A stretch of 40,941 bases of DNA from Bacteroidota bacterium (GCA_947456185.1 CANGPW010000017.1:1-40941); one strand, 5' to 3'; positions 26,141 through 34,998 are shown, counted from the first letter of the stretch. Program-made: numbers and translations. Notes: a model not told the origin generated them from the sequence alone.

Positions 26141-27484
26141 TTACGCTGTTGCTAAGTTATTCATATTATGGTAATGCTTCACTTTACTAATTGATGATGG
26201 ATTTTTTACATAATCTTCAAATTCAGCTTTAAAATGTCTAATTGCACTTGCAACTGGCCAAGCTGCTGCATCGCCAAGCGGACAAATGGTATTTCCCTCT
26301 ATTTTACTTTGAATTTCCCATAATAAATCAACATCAGCTAAAGTTCCATGTCCATCTTTTATTTTGTGCAATATTTTTTCCATCCAAGCTGTTCCTTCTC
26401 GGCACGGGCTGCATTGTCCGCAACTTTCATGGTGATAAAAACGAGCAAAAGTGTACAAATTTTCAACAATACTGGTGGTTTCATCCATTACAATAAATCC
26501 ACCTGATCCTAACATAGTTCCAGAGGCAAAACCACCATCTGCTAAGCTTTCATAACTCATCAAACGTTTTTCACCATTGGCAGTTGTTAAAATTAAATCA
26601 GCTGGTAAAATAGGAACAGATGAACCTCCAGCAACCACTGCTTTTAGTTTTTTACCATTTTTTATTCCGCCACAATATTCATCACTGTAAATAAAATCTT
26701 CTACAGTAATTCCCATTTCTATTTCATACACTCCAGGTTTATTGATATGCCCTGATGCAGAAATTAATTTAGTTCCAGTAGAACGACCAATTCCAATTCC
26801 AGCGTACCATTCGCCACCATTATTAACAATGGAAGGAACAGCTGCTAAAGTTTCTACATTATTTACAATAGTTGGGCAAGCATATAATCCCGCAATAGCT
26901 GGAAAAGGAGGTTTTATTCTCGGATTTCCACGTTTGCCTTCTAAGCTTTCTAACAAAGCAGTTTCCTCTCCACAAATGTATGCACCGGCACCAGCTTGCA
27001 CATGTAAATCTAAAGAGTAATCAGTTCCTAAAATATTTTTTCCTAACAAACCAGCTTTGTATGCATCATCAATGGCTTTTTCCAATATTTTTATAATATA
27101 AAAATATTCACCTCTCACATAAATATAAGAAGTATTTGCACCCAATGCAAAGCTAGAAGTAATCATTCCTTCAATTAATAAATGAGGAATTTTTTCCATC
27201 AAATACCTGTCTTTAAAAGTACCAGGCTCACTTTCATCGGCATTACAAACTAGGTAACGAGCAACGCCTTCTGGCTTGGCCAAAAAACTCCATTTCATTC
27301 CAGTTGGAAATCCAGCTCCACCCCTACCACGTAATCCTGATTTTTTAACTTCTTCCACAATAGCATCTTGAGTCATTGTTTTTAAAGCTTTTTCCACCGA
27401 AGAGTAACCACCTTTTGAGCGATAAACTTCCAATGTTTCAATTCCGGGAACGTTGATATGTTCTAATAATATTTTTTTACTCAT
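26141..27484 (-). CDS. nuoF: Complex I subunit NuoF (NADH- and FMN-binding)
   Basis: NuoF takes electrons from NADH to FMN and on to cluster N3. The 447 residues contain GRGGAGFPTGMKWSFL (FMN/NADH site), CNADESEPGTFKDR, the glycine-rich GAGAYICGEETALLESLEG, and the [4Fe-4S] ligands in ESCGQCSPCREGT with a later Cys in NTICPLGDAA. All are in the expected order and the length is normal. A spacer of 204 bases with tandem repeats separates it from nuoG, and 104 bases separate it from nuoE. Confidence 0.97.
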   Translation of the reverse strand: MSKKILLEHINVPGIETLEVYRSKGGYSSVEKALKTMTQDAIVEEVKKSGLRGRGGAGFPTGMKWSFLAKPEGVARYLVCNADESEPGTFKDRYLMEKIPHLLIEGMITSSFALGANTSYIYVRGEYFYIIKILEKAIDDAYKAGLLGKNILGTDYSLDLHVQAGAGAYICGEETALLESLEGKRGNPRIKPPFPAIAGLYACPTIVNNVETLAAVPSIVNNGGEWYAGIGIGRSTGTKLISASGHINKPGVYEIEMGITVEDFIYSDEYCGGIKNGKKLKAVVAGGSSVPILPADLILTTANGEKRLMSYESLADGGFASGTMLGSGGFIVMDETTSIVENLYTFARFYHHESCGQCSPCREGTAWMEKILHKIKDGHGTLADVDLLWEIQSKIEGNTICPLGDAAAWPVASAIRHFKAEFEDYVKNPSSISKVKHYHNMNNLATA

Positions 27485-27588
27485 TTCTGTTTAAATATAG
27501 CCACAGATTTCTTTATAAAATAACGCTTTTGTTATCACATTTTTCAAACAAATCCATTATATAATCTGATTTAATCAGTGGCTGAATT

Positions 27589-28125
27589 TTAGTTTTTTCT
27601 AAAAGTATTTACGTCTAAGTATTTACTATGTTCTGTTTTATTACTCCATTCATCCAATAAAGAATCTACTTTATCAAATGTTAAATCTTCATGGAATTTA
27701 TCACCAATTTGTAACATGGGTGCGGTACCGCAACTACCCAAACATTCTACAGTTTTTAAAGTAAACTTTCCATCGGCAGTAGTTTCACCAGGTTTGATGC
27801 CTAATTTATTGCCAATATGGTCAACAATTTCGTTTGCACCACGTAACCAACAAGAGCTAGTTCTACAAACTTCTATTAAACATTTACCTACAGGTTTTAA
27901 ATTAAACATGCTGTAAAATGAAGCCACTTCATATACTTCAATTGGTTTGATGCTAAGCAATGAAGCGACATAATCCATGGCAGGCACACTTAACCAACCA
28001 TCGAATTCAGCTTGTGCTAAATGCAATAATGGTAATAATGCCGACTTTTGTTTTCCTTCCGGGTAACGTTTAATGATACTTTGCACGAGTGCAAGAGAAT
28101 TATCATCGAATTTTATTTCACTCAT
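27589..28125 (-). CDS. nuoE: Complex I subunit NuoE ([2Fe-2S] thioredoxin-like)
   Basis: A 178-residue thioredoxin-like ferredoxin. The [2Fe-2S] ligands are C-x4-C in EVCRTSSCWLRG and C-x3-C in VECLGSCGTAPMLQI, the standard NuoE spacing. The N-terminal helical part includes IIKRYPEGKQKSALLPLLHL. Cluster N1a in this subunit exchanges electrons with the FMN in NuoF. It lies between nuoD and nuoF. Confidence 0.95.
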   Translation of the reverse strand: MSEIKFDDNSLALVQSIIKRYPEGKQKSALLPLLHLAQAEFDGWLSVPAMDYVASLLSIKPIEVYEVASFYSMFNLKPVGKCLIEVCRTSSCWLRGANEIVDHIGNKLGIKPGETTADGKFTLKTVECLGSCGTAPMLQIGDKFHEDLTFDKVDSLLDEWSNKTEHSKYLDVNTFRKN

Positions 28126-28265
28126 CTTTTTAAATTTTGAATGTTAATTTTTGAATGTTGAATGATTCAAAATTTCTTTTCTTATTAAGTTATTTTTAAA
28201 TAGTATATGAATATAAAACATTGAATAACCTCATTCAAAATTCATAATTCATAATTTATAATTAT
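28126..28265. other. nuoD-nuoE spacer with TTGAATG and AATTCATAATT microrepeats
   Basis: The 140 bases hold repeated TTGAATGTT units (about 28137-28165) and ATTCATAATTCATAATT (about 28240-28258), the same motif as at 8788-8807. I see no ORF, terminator or promoter here. Confidence 0.5.
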
Positions 28266-29468
28266 TTACGCGTCTAGTTCACCTGCAATTACATTCATGC
28301 TACTCATGGTTAAAATAGCGTCAGAAAGCATGGAGCCTTTTATCATTTCGGGATAAGCTTGATATGATATAAAACATGGTCTGCGGAAATGCAATCTGTA
28401 TGGAGTTCTTCCTCCATCACTCACCATGTAAAATCCAAGTTCGCCATTTCCACCTTCTACCGAATGGTAAACTTCACCAACAGGAACTGTTGCTTCGCCC
28501 ATTACTATTTTAAAATGAAAAATTAAAGCTTCCATGTTGTTGTAAACTTCTTCTTTTGGAGGTAAAAAGAAATCTGGAACATCGGCAAAAAACTTACCTT
28601 CAGGAATATTATTTAAAGCTTGTTTGATGATTTTTAAACTTTCTCTTATTTCATGCTGACGAACTACAAAACGATCATATGTATCGCCTTGCGTTCCCAA
28701 TGGAATCATGAAATCAAAATCTTGATATGAACTATAAGGATTCATGACCCTTACATCATAATCAACACCAGCAGCGCGTAAGTTAGGACCGGTAAAGCCA
28801 TAATTTAAAGCACGTTCAGCACTGATTGGACCAACGCCAATATTTCTTTCCATGAAAATTCTATTACGTTCTAATAACATGGTGAATTCATCAAAATATT
28901 TAGGGAAATCATTTAAGAAATCGTGCATTTTTTTCATACATGCAGGACTAAAATCTCTTTCCATTCCACCAATTCTACCAATGTTAGTAGTTAACCTAGC
29001 GCCACAAACTTCTTCAAAAATATCATAAATTTTTTCGCGCCATTGGAACACATAAGTAAAACCTGTTAACGCTCCGGTATCAGCACCAATAATTGAATTA
29101 CAAACCAAATGATCGGCTATTCTGGCAAATTCCATGATAATCACACGCATGTAATCAACGCGTTTGGGAGTTTCTACACCTAATAATTTTTCTACTGTCA
29201 TGTGCCAACCCATATTATTGATAGGCGATGAACAATAGTTCAATCGATCAGTTAAAGTAGTAATTTGATAAAAAGGTTTATGCTCTGCAATTTTTTCAAA
29301 TGCACGGTGAATATAACCAATTGTAGAAGTGGTTTCGTGAATAATTTCACCATCCATTTTCAAAATATTTTGAAAAACACCATGAGTGGCAGGATGTGTT
29401 GGTCCAAGATTTAAGATATTATAATCTGTTTTCTCGCTTTTATTATTTAATGCTAATGATTCAATCAT
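28266..29468 (-). CDS. nuoD: Complex I subunit NuoD (quinone-site subunit)
   Basis: NuoD forms the quinone-reduction site with NuoB and NuoH. The 400 residues include NLGPTHPATHG with the quinone-contacting histidine, IGYIHRAFEKIAEHKPFYQ, LNYCSSPINNMGW and the terminal region MSSMNVIAGELD. In this lineage nuoC and nuoD are separate genes, unlike the fused NuoCD of E. coli. It begins 33 bases after the stop of nuoC. Confidence 0.97.
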   Translation of the reverse strand: MIESLALNNKSEKTDYNILNLGPTHPATHGVFQNILKMDGEIIHETTSTIGYIHRAFEKIAEHKPFYQITTLTDRLNYCSSPINNMGWHMTVEKLLGVETPKRVDYMRVIIMEFARIADHLVCNSIIGADTGALTGFTYVFQWREKIYDIFEEVCGARLTTNIGRIGGMERDFSPACMKKMHDFLNDFPKYFDEFTMLLERNRIFMERNIGVGPISAERALNYGFTGPNLRAAGVDYDVRVMNPYSSYQDFDFMIPLGTQGDTYDRFVVRQHEIRESLKIIKQALNNIPEGKFFADVPDFFLPPKEEVYNNMEALIFHFKIVMGEATVPVGEVYHSVEGGNGELGFYMVSDGGRTPYRLHFRRPCFISYQAYPEMIKGSMLSDAILTMSSMNVIAGELDA

Positions 29469-29501
29469 TTAATATATATATCATTTAAAACCCAAAGGTT
29501 C

Positions 29502-30008
29502 TTATCGTCCAAAATAACTATCGTCTTTGTCTGTTCTTGTTCCATCTTCTAATGGATATTCTTTTCTCATGGGAAAATAATCCATTTCATCAGCATTTAA
29601 AATACGCTTTAAATTTGGATGGCCAATAAAATTAATACCATAAAAATCGAAGGTTTCACGTTCTTGCCAATTGGCAGAACTGAATAAAAATGTTGCTGAA
29701 TCAATTGAAGGATTTTCAATTGGCATGAAACATTTGATACGTATACGAACATTATTAATTAAACTGTGAACGTGATAAACCACACCTAATTCTTTGCCAA
29801 AAACTTGAGGATAATGAATGCCACAAACATCAGTTAAAAACTGCATCTGTAATTCTTTGTGATCGTATAAAAATTGCAATACCTCTTTTATACTATTCTT
29901 GTCTAATTCTATTGTTAACAAGCCATAAGGTTCATAAGAATTATAAATTCTTTCACCAAATTTGTCCTGCAATTCTGTTAAAATATACTGATTATCTATT
30001 TGTACCAT
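29502..30008 (-). CDS. nuoC: Complex I subunit NuoC
   Basis: A 168-residue NuoC (30-kDa subunit). The family signature is clear: SANWQERETFDFYGINFIGH followed by NLKRIL and MRKEYPLED. It has a scaffold role in the peripheral arm, with no cofactor. Its ATG overlaps the nuoB stop by one base (TAATG). Confidence 0.95.
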   Translation of the reverse strand: MVQIDNQYILTELQDKFGERIYNSYEPYGLLTIELDKNSIKEVLQFLYDHKELQMQFLTDVCGIHYPQVFGKELGVVYHVHSLINNVRIRIKCFMPIENPSIDSATFLFSSANWQERETFDFYGINFIGHPNLKRILNADEMDYFPMRKEYPLEDGTRTDKDDSYFGR

Positions 30009-30550
30009 TATTGAATTCCGTAACTTCCTAAAAGTGCTTTATATTCATCCGATTCTCTTCTTCGTAATGATTCATTTTTTACAATTTCTTGTAATTTAAC
30101 AATACCATCTATAATTTGTTCAGGTCGAGGAGGACAACCAGGAACATAAACATCTACAGGAATCACTTTATCAATTCCTTGTAAAACTGAATAAGTATCA
30201 AAAATTCCACCGCTAGAAGCGCAAGCACCAATGGCAATTACCCAGCGTGGTTCGGCCATTTGCAAATAAACTTGTTTTAAAACAGGACCCATTTTTTTTG
30301 AAATTGTTCCTGCTACTAATAAAACATCAGCTTGACGTGGCGAAAAACTGATGCGTTCAGAACCAAAACGAGCTAAATCGTAGTTTGAACCCATGGTAGC
30401 CATGAACTCTATTCCACAACAAGAAGTGGCAAATGGAAGAGGCCAAAGTGAATTTGCTCTGGCTAGTCCTATAATTTTGTCTAATGAAGTTGCTTGAAAT
30501 CCTGGTCCTTCTATATTGGGTGGTGATTGTACAATTTTTATATCTGACAT
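30008..30550 (-). CDS. nuoB: Complex I subunit NuoB ([4Fe-4S] N2)
   Basis: NuoB holds cluster N2, the last electron carrier before quinone. The 180 residues contain the adjacent Cys pair in FATSCCGIEFMATMG, a third Cys in AIGACASSGGIFDTY and the fourth in VYVPGCPPRPEQIIDG. The length is normal. Translationally coupled to nuoC. Confidence 0.97.
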   Translation of the reverse strand: MSDIKIVQSPPNIEGPGFQATSLDKIIGLARANSLWPLPFATSCCGIEFMATMGSNYDLARFGSERISFSPRQADVLLVAGTISKKMGPVLKQVYLQMAEPRWVIAIGACASSGGIFDTYSVLQGIDKVIPVDVYVPGCPPRPEQIIDGIVKLQEIVKNESLRRRESDEYKALLGSYGIQ

Positions 30551-30602
30551 TATTCTATTTTTTTGATTTAGGCTTTTTTATTAATTAAATTGGAAAGGAA
30601 AA

Positions 30603-30965
30603 TTATTCCCATTTTAAAGCACCTCTTTTGATGATATATGCAAATCCAATCAGTAAGGTTCCTATAAAAATTAACATTTCTATAAATCCTGTACTTCCTA
30701 ATTCTTTAAAGTTTACTGCCCAAGGATACATAAATATTACTTCTACATCGAACATAACGAACAAAATAGCAGTTAAAAAATACTTGATTGAAAAGGGTAA
30801 ACGAGCATTTCCTTGGCTGTCAATTCCACACTCAAAAATTGCTAACTTATCAGCTGTTTTTCGCTTAGGACCAACATAATGTGTTACTGCCATTACCAGC
30901 GCTACAAACCCAAATCCTACTAAAAACTGTATAAATATTGCTATATAATCTATTGATAATCCCAT
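30603..30965 (-). CDS. nuoA: Complex I subunit NuoA
   Basis: A 120-residue membrane protein with three helices (about 10-28, 60-80 and 90-112). It has the NuoA/ND3 loop FECGIDSQGNARLPFSIKYF with its conserved Cys and the acidic helix LFVMFDVEVIFMYPWA. It is the first nuo gene. The spacer upstream (30966-31069) carries no exact TAnnTTTG box, only a near match (31048-31055, TATTTTCG on the minus strand), so transcription may start there or continue from the cysteine desulfurase gene. Confidence 0.96.
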   Translation of the reverse strand: MGLSIDYIAIFIQFLVGFGFVALVMAVTHYVGPKRKTADKLAIFECGIDSQGNARLPFSIKYFLTAILFVMFDVEVIFMYPWAVNFKELGSTGFIEMLIFIGTLLIGFAYIIKRGALKWE

Positions 30966-31069
30966 ATTCCTTATTTTAATTCGCGAATCTAATTTGTTTT
31001 ATTGTTTTTTAAAAACTGATAGTTTTTAATTATTAACATGATTTACCCGAAAATAAATAATTTTTTTAA

Positions 31070-32206
31070 CTATTTTGACTTTTTCAACATTTCCATTAAA
31101 ATACCTATTACTATGTCAACCTCTGACTTGGTATTTTGTTTTGCAAATGAAAATCGAACGGCTGCTCTATTTCTGTCAGTTTTTAAAGCACTTAATACGT
31201 GGCTTCCAACTTCAGAACCACTGCTACAAGCACTTCCACCACTAACCGAAACGCCCGCAATATCTAATTTAAACAATAACATTTCACCAATAGAACTTGG
31301 AGGAAAAGAAGCATTTAAAACGGTATAAAGTGAATTACCTTCTGAATCACCATTGAATGTAATTCCATCAATGTTTGATTTTAGCTGCTCAATCATGTAA
31401 TGTTTTAAAGAACTAATATGCATCATTTCATTTTCTAAATTTGCATATGCATTTTCAAGTGCTTTTGTTAAACCAACTATTCCGTATAAATTTTCAGTTC
31501 CACCACGCATATTTCTTTCCTGAGCACCACCAGTTACAAATGGATAAATTTTGGCATTGCTACTAATATAGATGAAACCAACACCTTTTGGACCATGGAA
31601 TTTATGAGCTGCACAAGCAATAAAATGCACTTTTAATTTTTGCACATCAATTGGATAATGGCCAATGGTTTGAACGGTATCACTGTGAAAAAATGCTTGG
31701 TACTTTTCGCATAAATTTCCTACTAATTCAGCATCTAATAAATTTCCAATTTCATTATTGGCATGCATTAAACTAACCAAAGCATTTGGATTATTTTGCA
31801 AAAGCAATTCCAAATCGTCATAATTTACATGGCCGTTTGCTGATAATTTTACAAAATGTAATTTTACATCCCCAATTTTTGTTAACTCTTCAATGGTATG
31901 TAAAACAGCATGGTGTTCAATTTCAGAAGTAATGATATTCTTTATTTGATAAGCTGCTACTGTTTTTCTTATTGCCATATTATCGGCTTCAGTTCCACCC
32001 GATGTAAAAAAAACTTCACCTGGTGAGCAGTTAATTAATTTAGCAATAGACCTGCGGCATTCTTCAATAATAGTTCTTACGTTTCTACCTTCGGTATGCG
32101 TACTACTCGGATTCCCAAACTCGTGTATCATTACTTGGTACATTGCATCGGCAACATCTTTATCTAAGGGCGTTGTAGCGGCATTATCAAAGTATATTCT
32201 TTCCAT
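31070..32206 (-). CDS. Cysteine desulfurase (NifS/IscS family)
   Basis: A 378-residue PLP enzyme that takes sulfur from cysteine as an enzyme-bound persulfide for Fe-S cluster or tRNA thiolation. Landmarks: IYFDNAATTPLDKDV, FTSGGTEADNMAI, the PLP Lys in CAAHKFHGPKGVGFIY, GGAQERNMRGGTEN and the catalytic Cys in VSGGSACSSGSEVGSHVL. The long active-site loop marks it as the NifS/IscS class rather than SufS. No iscU or regulator is adjacent. Its position directly upstream of the Fe-S-rich nuo genes on the same strand is suggestive, but co-regulation is only inference. Confidence 0.93.
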   Translation of the reverse strand: MERIYFDNAATTPLDKDVADAMYQVMIHEFGNPSSTHTEGRNVRTIIEECRRSIAKLINCSPGEVFFTSGGTEADNMAIRKTVAAYQIKNIITSEIEHHAVLHTIEELTKIGDVKLHFVKLSANGHVNYDDLELLLQNNPNALVSLMHANNEIGNLLDAELVGNLCEKYQAFFHSDTVQTIGHYPIDVQKLKVHFIACAAHKFHGPKGVGFIYISSNAKIYPFVTGGAQERNMRGGTENLYGIVGLTKALENAYANLENEMMHISSLKHYMIEQLKSNIDGITFNGDSEGNSLYTVLNASFPPSSIGEMLLFKLDIAGVSVSGGSACSSGSEVGSHVLSALKTDRNRAAVRFSFAKQNTKSEVDIVIGILMEMLKKSK

Positions 32207-32223
32207 TTTTTATGTATAAAAAG

Positions 32224-32231
32224 CAAAAATA
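32224..32231 (-). promoter_or_regulatory. Candidate -7 box for the cysteine desulfurase gene
   Basis: The minus strand reads TATTTTTG, an exact TAnnTTTG match, 17 bases before the start codon. No TTG at standard spacing was found. Confidence 0.4.
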
Positions 32232-32266
32232 AAGGTATAATTTAAATTTGCTATGTTTTTTAATTG

Positions 32267-33397
32267 TTAAATATTATTGTATAAATTTTGCAATTTAATT
32301 GATTGGCTTTGCCAATTAAACTCCTCATTAGTTGCTTTTTCGCAAGCAATTATACAATTATTATAAAATTCAATATTTGTAAATAATTGATCAATTGCTT
32401 TAGCTATTTCATTCGAGTTTTTTAAATTTACAGCTATTCCAACTGGATATTTTTCTAATACATCGGTATAAATTTTACTATTACAAAAAACTGATGGCAA
32501 AGCTATGGAAATATATTCAAAAAACTTACGCTCGTGGCTTACTAACATAGATTCCGGTTGATTTTTCAAACAAATACCTATTTTACATTGCATGCTAATT
32601 TTATAAGCGGTATCAATGTCCAAAAATCCATAAAAATGAATTTGATTTTTTATCAATTCATAATTTGGATTGCTTTCAAAACCCTTATCAGTTCTAGAAC
32701 CAAAATAGCCAACACAATGTAAATAATATGTTTTACCTTGATTTTTTAAAATTACCAACGCATCAATTAATGGATTAATATCGTAGTACATATCTTTTAT
32801 CATTCCAATATAAAAAATATGATTGCCAGGCAAAATACTTCTTTCAGTAACTTTGTAATTATTCATTTGCTGAGAATCGGCAAAGTTTTGAATCACTGTA
32901 AATTGATCTTTATTAACATGAAAAATTGGTAAAAAATCGTCATTTGCCACCACAGGGATATAATGTATAAAATTACTTGAAAACTTTAATAACTGATTAT
33001 ATAATCCCGCAATAAAATCTTTGCGTTTGCCAGGAATCCAGGGTTTTAATAAAATATCTTGTTTGGTATTTTCATGAATATCGTAAATCACTTTTTTACC
33101 TAACACAGAAAGAATCAAACCAAATGGCAGCATTTCTGCATCATGAATGTGGTAAATGTCGGCATCTTGTTTGATGGCTAAAGCAAACACTTTAAAAATA
33201 GTTGTGAATGCCCTTTGTAAATGACTTTTAGGTTTAGGAATACCTATAATTTCTACTCCGTTTTTTGTGCCTGTAAAATCTCCAATTGCTATTAAAATAA
33301 CTTGAAAATACACAGCCATACTAACACATTCACGATAAAAAACACGTGTATCGGTAATGGGATGTACGGATGAAAAATGACAGACTTTAAGTTTCAA
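32267..33397 (-). CDS. Glycosyltransferase, GT4-like (GT-B fold)
   Basis: A 376-residue protein with the two-domain GT-B layout. The N-terminal domain begins KVCHFSSVHPITDTRVFYRE, a frequent opening of capsule and O-antigen glycosyltransferases, and contains DIYHIHDAEMLPFG and VIYDIHENT. The C-terminal nucleotide-sugar domain has FYIGMIKDMYYDINPLIDAL, HFYGFLD and the EX7E-like stretch SHERKFFEYISIALPSVFC. It probably adds a sugar during surface polysaccharide synthesis; donor and acceptor are unknown. It stands alone, without a polysaccharide cluster around it. Confidence 0.85.
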   Translation of the reverse strand: MKLKVCHFSSVHPITDTRVFYRECVSMAVYFQVILIAIGDFTGTKNGVEIIGIPKPKSHLQRAFTTIFKVFALAIKQDADIYHIHDAEMLPFGLILSVLGKKVIYDIHENTKQDILLKPWIPGKRKDFIAGLYNQLLKFSSNFIHYIPVVANDDFLPIFHVNKDQFTVIQNFADSQQMNNYKVTERSILPGNHIFYIGMIKDMYYDINPLIDALVILKNQGKTYYLHCVGYFGSRTDKGFESNPNYELIKNQIHFYGFLDIDTAYKISMQCKIGICLKNQPESMLVSHERKFFEYISIALPSVFCNSKIYTDVLEKYPVGIAVNLKNSNEIAKAIDQLFTNIEFYNNCIIACEKATNEEFNWQSQSIKLQNLYNNI

Positions 33398-33420
33398 TAT
33401 TTACTATTTTTTTCGAAGAG

Positions 33421-33428
33421 CAAAACTA
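33421..33428 (-). promoter_or_regulatory. Candidate -7 box for the glycosyltransferase
   Basis: The minus strand reads TAGTTTTG, an exact TAnnTTTG match, 23 bases before the start codon. The nearest upstream TTG is only 13 bases away, shorter than usual. Confidence 0.35.
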
Positions 33429-33453
33429 AATTATTTTAGACCAATGTTACTAT

Positions 33454-33882
33454 TTATTCAAAAAAAGAAAATGATTGATATTCCATATTTTCATCTAATT
33501 TCCATGAAAAATGTTTCAATCCATTGCTTATAATAATAATGTTAGCTTTGTACTGTTGGTTATATAATGACAATTGTAAAGCAGTTTCGCTTGTTAAATT
33601 TACGTTTGGTGCTTTGCATTCAATTAAAATATCAGCTTTTGCTTGATTGTTAAAAACTAAAATATCAAATCTTTTAAAAGAATTCAAATAAGTTAGTTTT
33701 CGTTCTACTGCGATAAGCGACTTACTGATTTTTTTGTTATTTAATAAATAATTTAAAATATGCTGACGAACCCATTCTTCTGGTGTTAAGCTCACATATT
33801 TTTTCCTAATTTCATCGTAAATAAATGGTTTATTTAGCTGTTTAGTAATTTTTATTTGGTATGTGGGTAAGTTAAGGTGCAA
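33454..33882 (-). CDS. HSDR_N-type PD-(D/E)xK protein (orphan, not a full HsdR)
   Basis: A 142-residue protein equal in extent to the N-terminal nuclease domain of type I restriction subunits. It starts LNLPTYQIKI, then IYDEIRKKYVSLTPEEWVRQ. The nuclease core follows: FKRFDILVFN with the Asp, and ADILIECKAP with the E-x-K, matching PD-(D/E)xK catalytic residues, so activity is plausible. The start is TTG (33880-33882) giving M-H-LNLP; no ATG fits. There is no helicase, HsdM or HsdS. It is divergent from holA with an 85-base gap, an arrangement I recall in other Bacteroidota, which argues for a housekeeping DNA role rather than defence. Confidence 0.82.
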   Translation of the reverse strand: MHLNLPTYQIKITKQLNKPFIYDEIRKKYVSLTPEEWVRQHILNYLLNNKKISKSLIAVERKLTYLNSFKRFDILVFNNQAKADILIECKAPNVNLTSETALQLSLYNQQYKANIIIISNGLKHFSWKLDENMEYQSFSFFE

Positions 33883-33967
33883 AGTTTTTTATACAAATGT
33901 TCACAAAAGAAGTAAAAAGACTCGAATAAATTTAATTATTTGCGAACTTAATTATTACACAAAAAAA

Positions 33968-34978
33968 GTGGCAACAGAATTATCAAATCAATATGGCAAA
34001 ATAATGCAAGATTTAAAAGCAAAGCGATTTGCTCCTATTTATATTTTGCATGGTGAGGAAACTTTTTTTGTAGATGCAATTAGTAGCTACATAGAACAAA
34101 ATGCACTGAACGAAAGTGAAAAAGGTTTCAATCAAACTATTTTTTATGCTAAAGATGTGGATCCAAACCAAGTGATAGAAGCGGCAAGACGCTTTCCAAT
34201 GATGGCCGATAAACAAGTAATTATTGTAAAAGAAGCACAAGGATTTAAAAATTTAGAAGGTTTTGAAAAATATTTAGTAAAACCTGTTCCTAGTACTATA
34301 TTAGTTATTGCTGTAAAAGGCAAAAAAATTGATAAAAGAACAAAATTTTATAAAGAAGCAGCAAAACACGTAGTTTTTGAAAGCGCTAAATTATACGAGA
34401 AAGATTTATTGCCTTGGATAAAAAATTATGTTGTAGCCGAAGGTTATAGCATTGGAGACAAATCGGTTCAGATAATTGCGGATTCATTAGGTAATGATTT
34501 ATCAAAAATATCGAATGAATTAGACAAGCTTTTTATTAATAAATCAGGTAGCGACAAAACCATTTCTGATAAAGACATTGAAACCTATATTGGCATCAGC
34601 AAAGACTTTAATTCCTTTGAATTACTGAGTGCCATTGCAAATAAAAATTCGCAAAGAGCATTTAAAATTGGTCATCATTTGGCTAAAGCCAAAGATTTTT
34701 CAATTATTCCATTTGTAGCCGTTTTAAGCGGAATGTTTTCAAAGGGTTATATCATAAAAAAAACAAATACTACCGATAAAAATACCATTATGAAGGCATT
34801 TGGATTGAATTATTTTTCAGCAGATGATTATGTAAATTTGGTAAAAAAATTCAGTTTAAATGAAATTGAAAAAGTAATTTCCATTTGCTCTCAATACGAC
34901 TTAAAAAGTAAGGGTATCAATAGTGTTGCTATGACAAACCAAGAAATGTTAAAAGAAATATTAGTAAAAATATTGTAA
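33968..34978 (+). CDS. holA: DNA polymerase III delta subunit
   Basis: HolA opens the beta clamp within the clamp loader. The GTG at 33968 gives 336 residues starting MATELSNQYGKIMQDLKAKR; using the ATG at 33863 would add 35 unrelated residues. The N-terminal AAA+-like domain shows APIYILHGEETFFVDAI and a helix-strand pattern through KQVIIVKEAQGFKNLE. The C-terminal region carries LGNDLSKISNELDKLFI (typical collar-domain approach), IGISKDFNSFELLSAI and a terminal helical bundle ending in NQEMLKEILVKIL. The length fits the family (about 330-345). Confidence 0.92.
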   Translation: MATELSNQYGKIMQDLKAKRFAPIYILHGEETFFVDAISSYIEQNALNESEKGFNQTIFYAKDVDPNQVIEAARRFPMMADKQVIIVKEAQGFKNLEGFEKYLVKPVPSTILVIAVKGKKIDKRTKFYKEAAKHVVFESAKLYEKDLLPWIKNYVVAEGYSIGDKSVQIIADSLGNDLSKISNELDKLFINKSGSDKTISDKDIETYIGISKDFNSFELLSAIANKNSQRAFKIGHHLAKAKDFSIIPFVAVLSGMFSKGYIIKKTNTTDKNTIMKAFGLNYFSADDYVNLVKKFSLNEIEKVISICSQYDLKSKGINSVAMTNQEMLKEILVKIL

Positions 34979-34990
34979 ATAAAAAAAATA

Positions 34991-34998
34991 TATGTTTG
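34991..34998 (+). promoter_or_regulatory. Candidate -7 box for the 635-residue T9SS protein
   Basis: TATGTTTG fits TAnnTTTG exactly, about 71 bases before the start codon. A TTG at 34973-34975 is 15 bases upstream, slightly short of the usual spacing. Confidence 0.4.

Noticed and set aside
33454-33882. Remnant of a type I restriction-modification or other defence system
   Set aside because: The domain is complete by itself, with catalytic residues present, and sits among core genes with no methylase, specificity or helicase genes or mobile-element borders.
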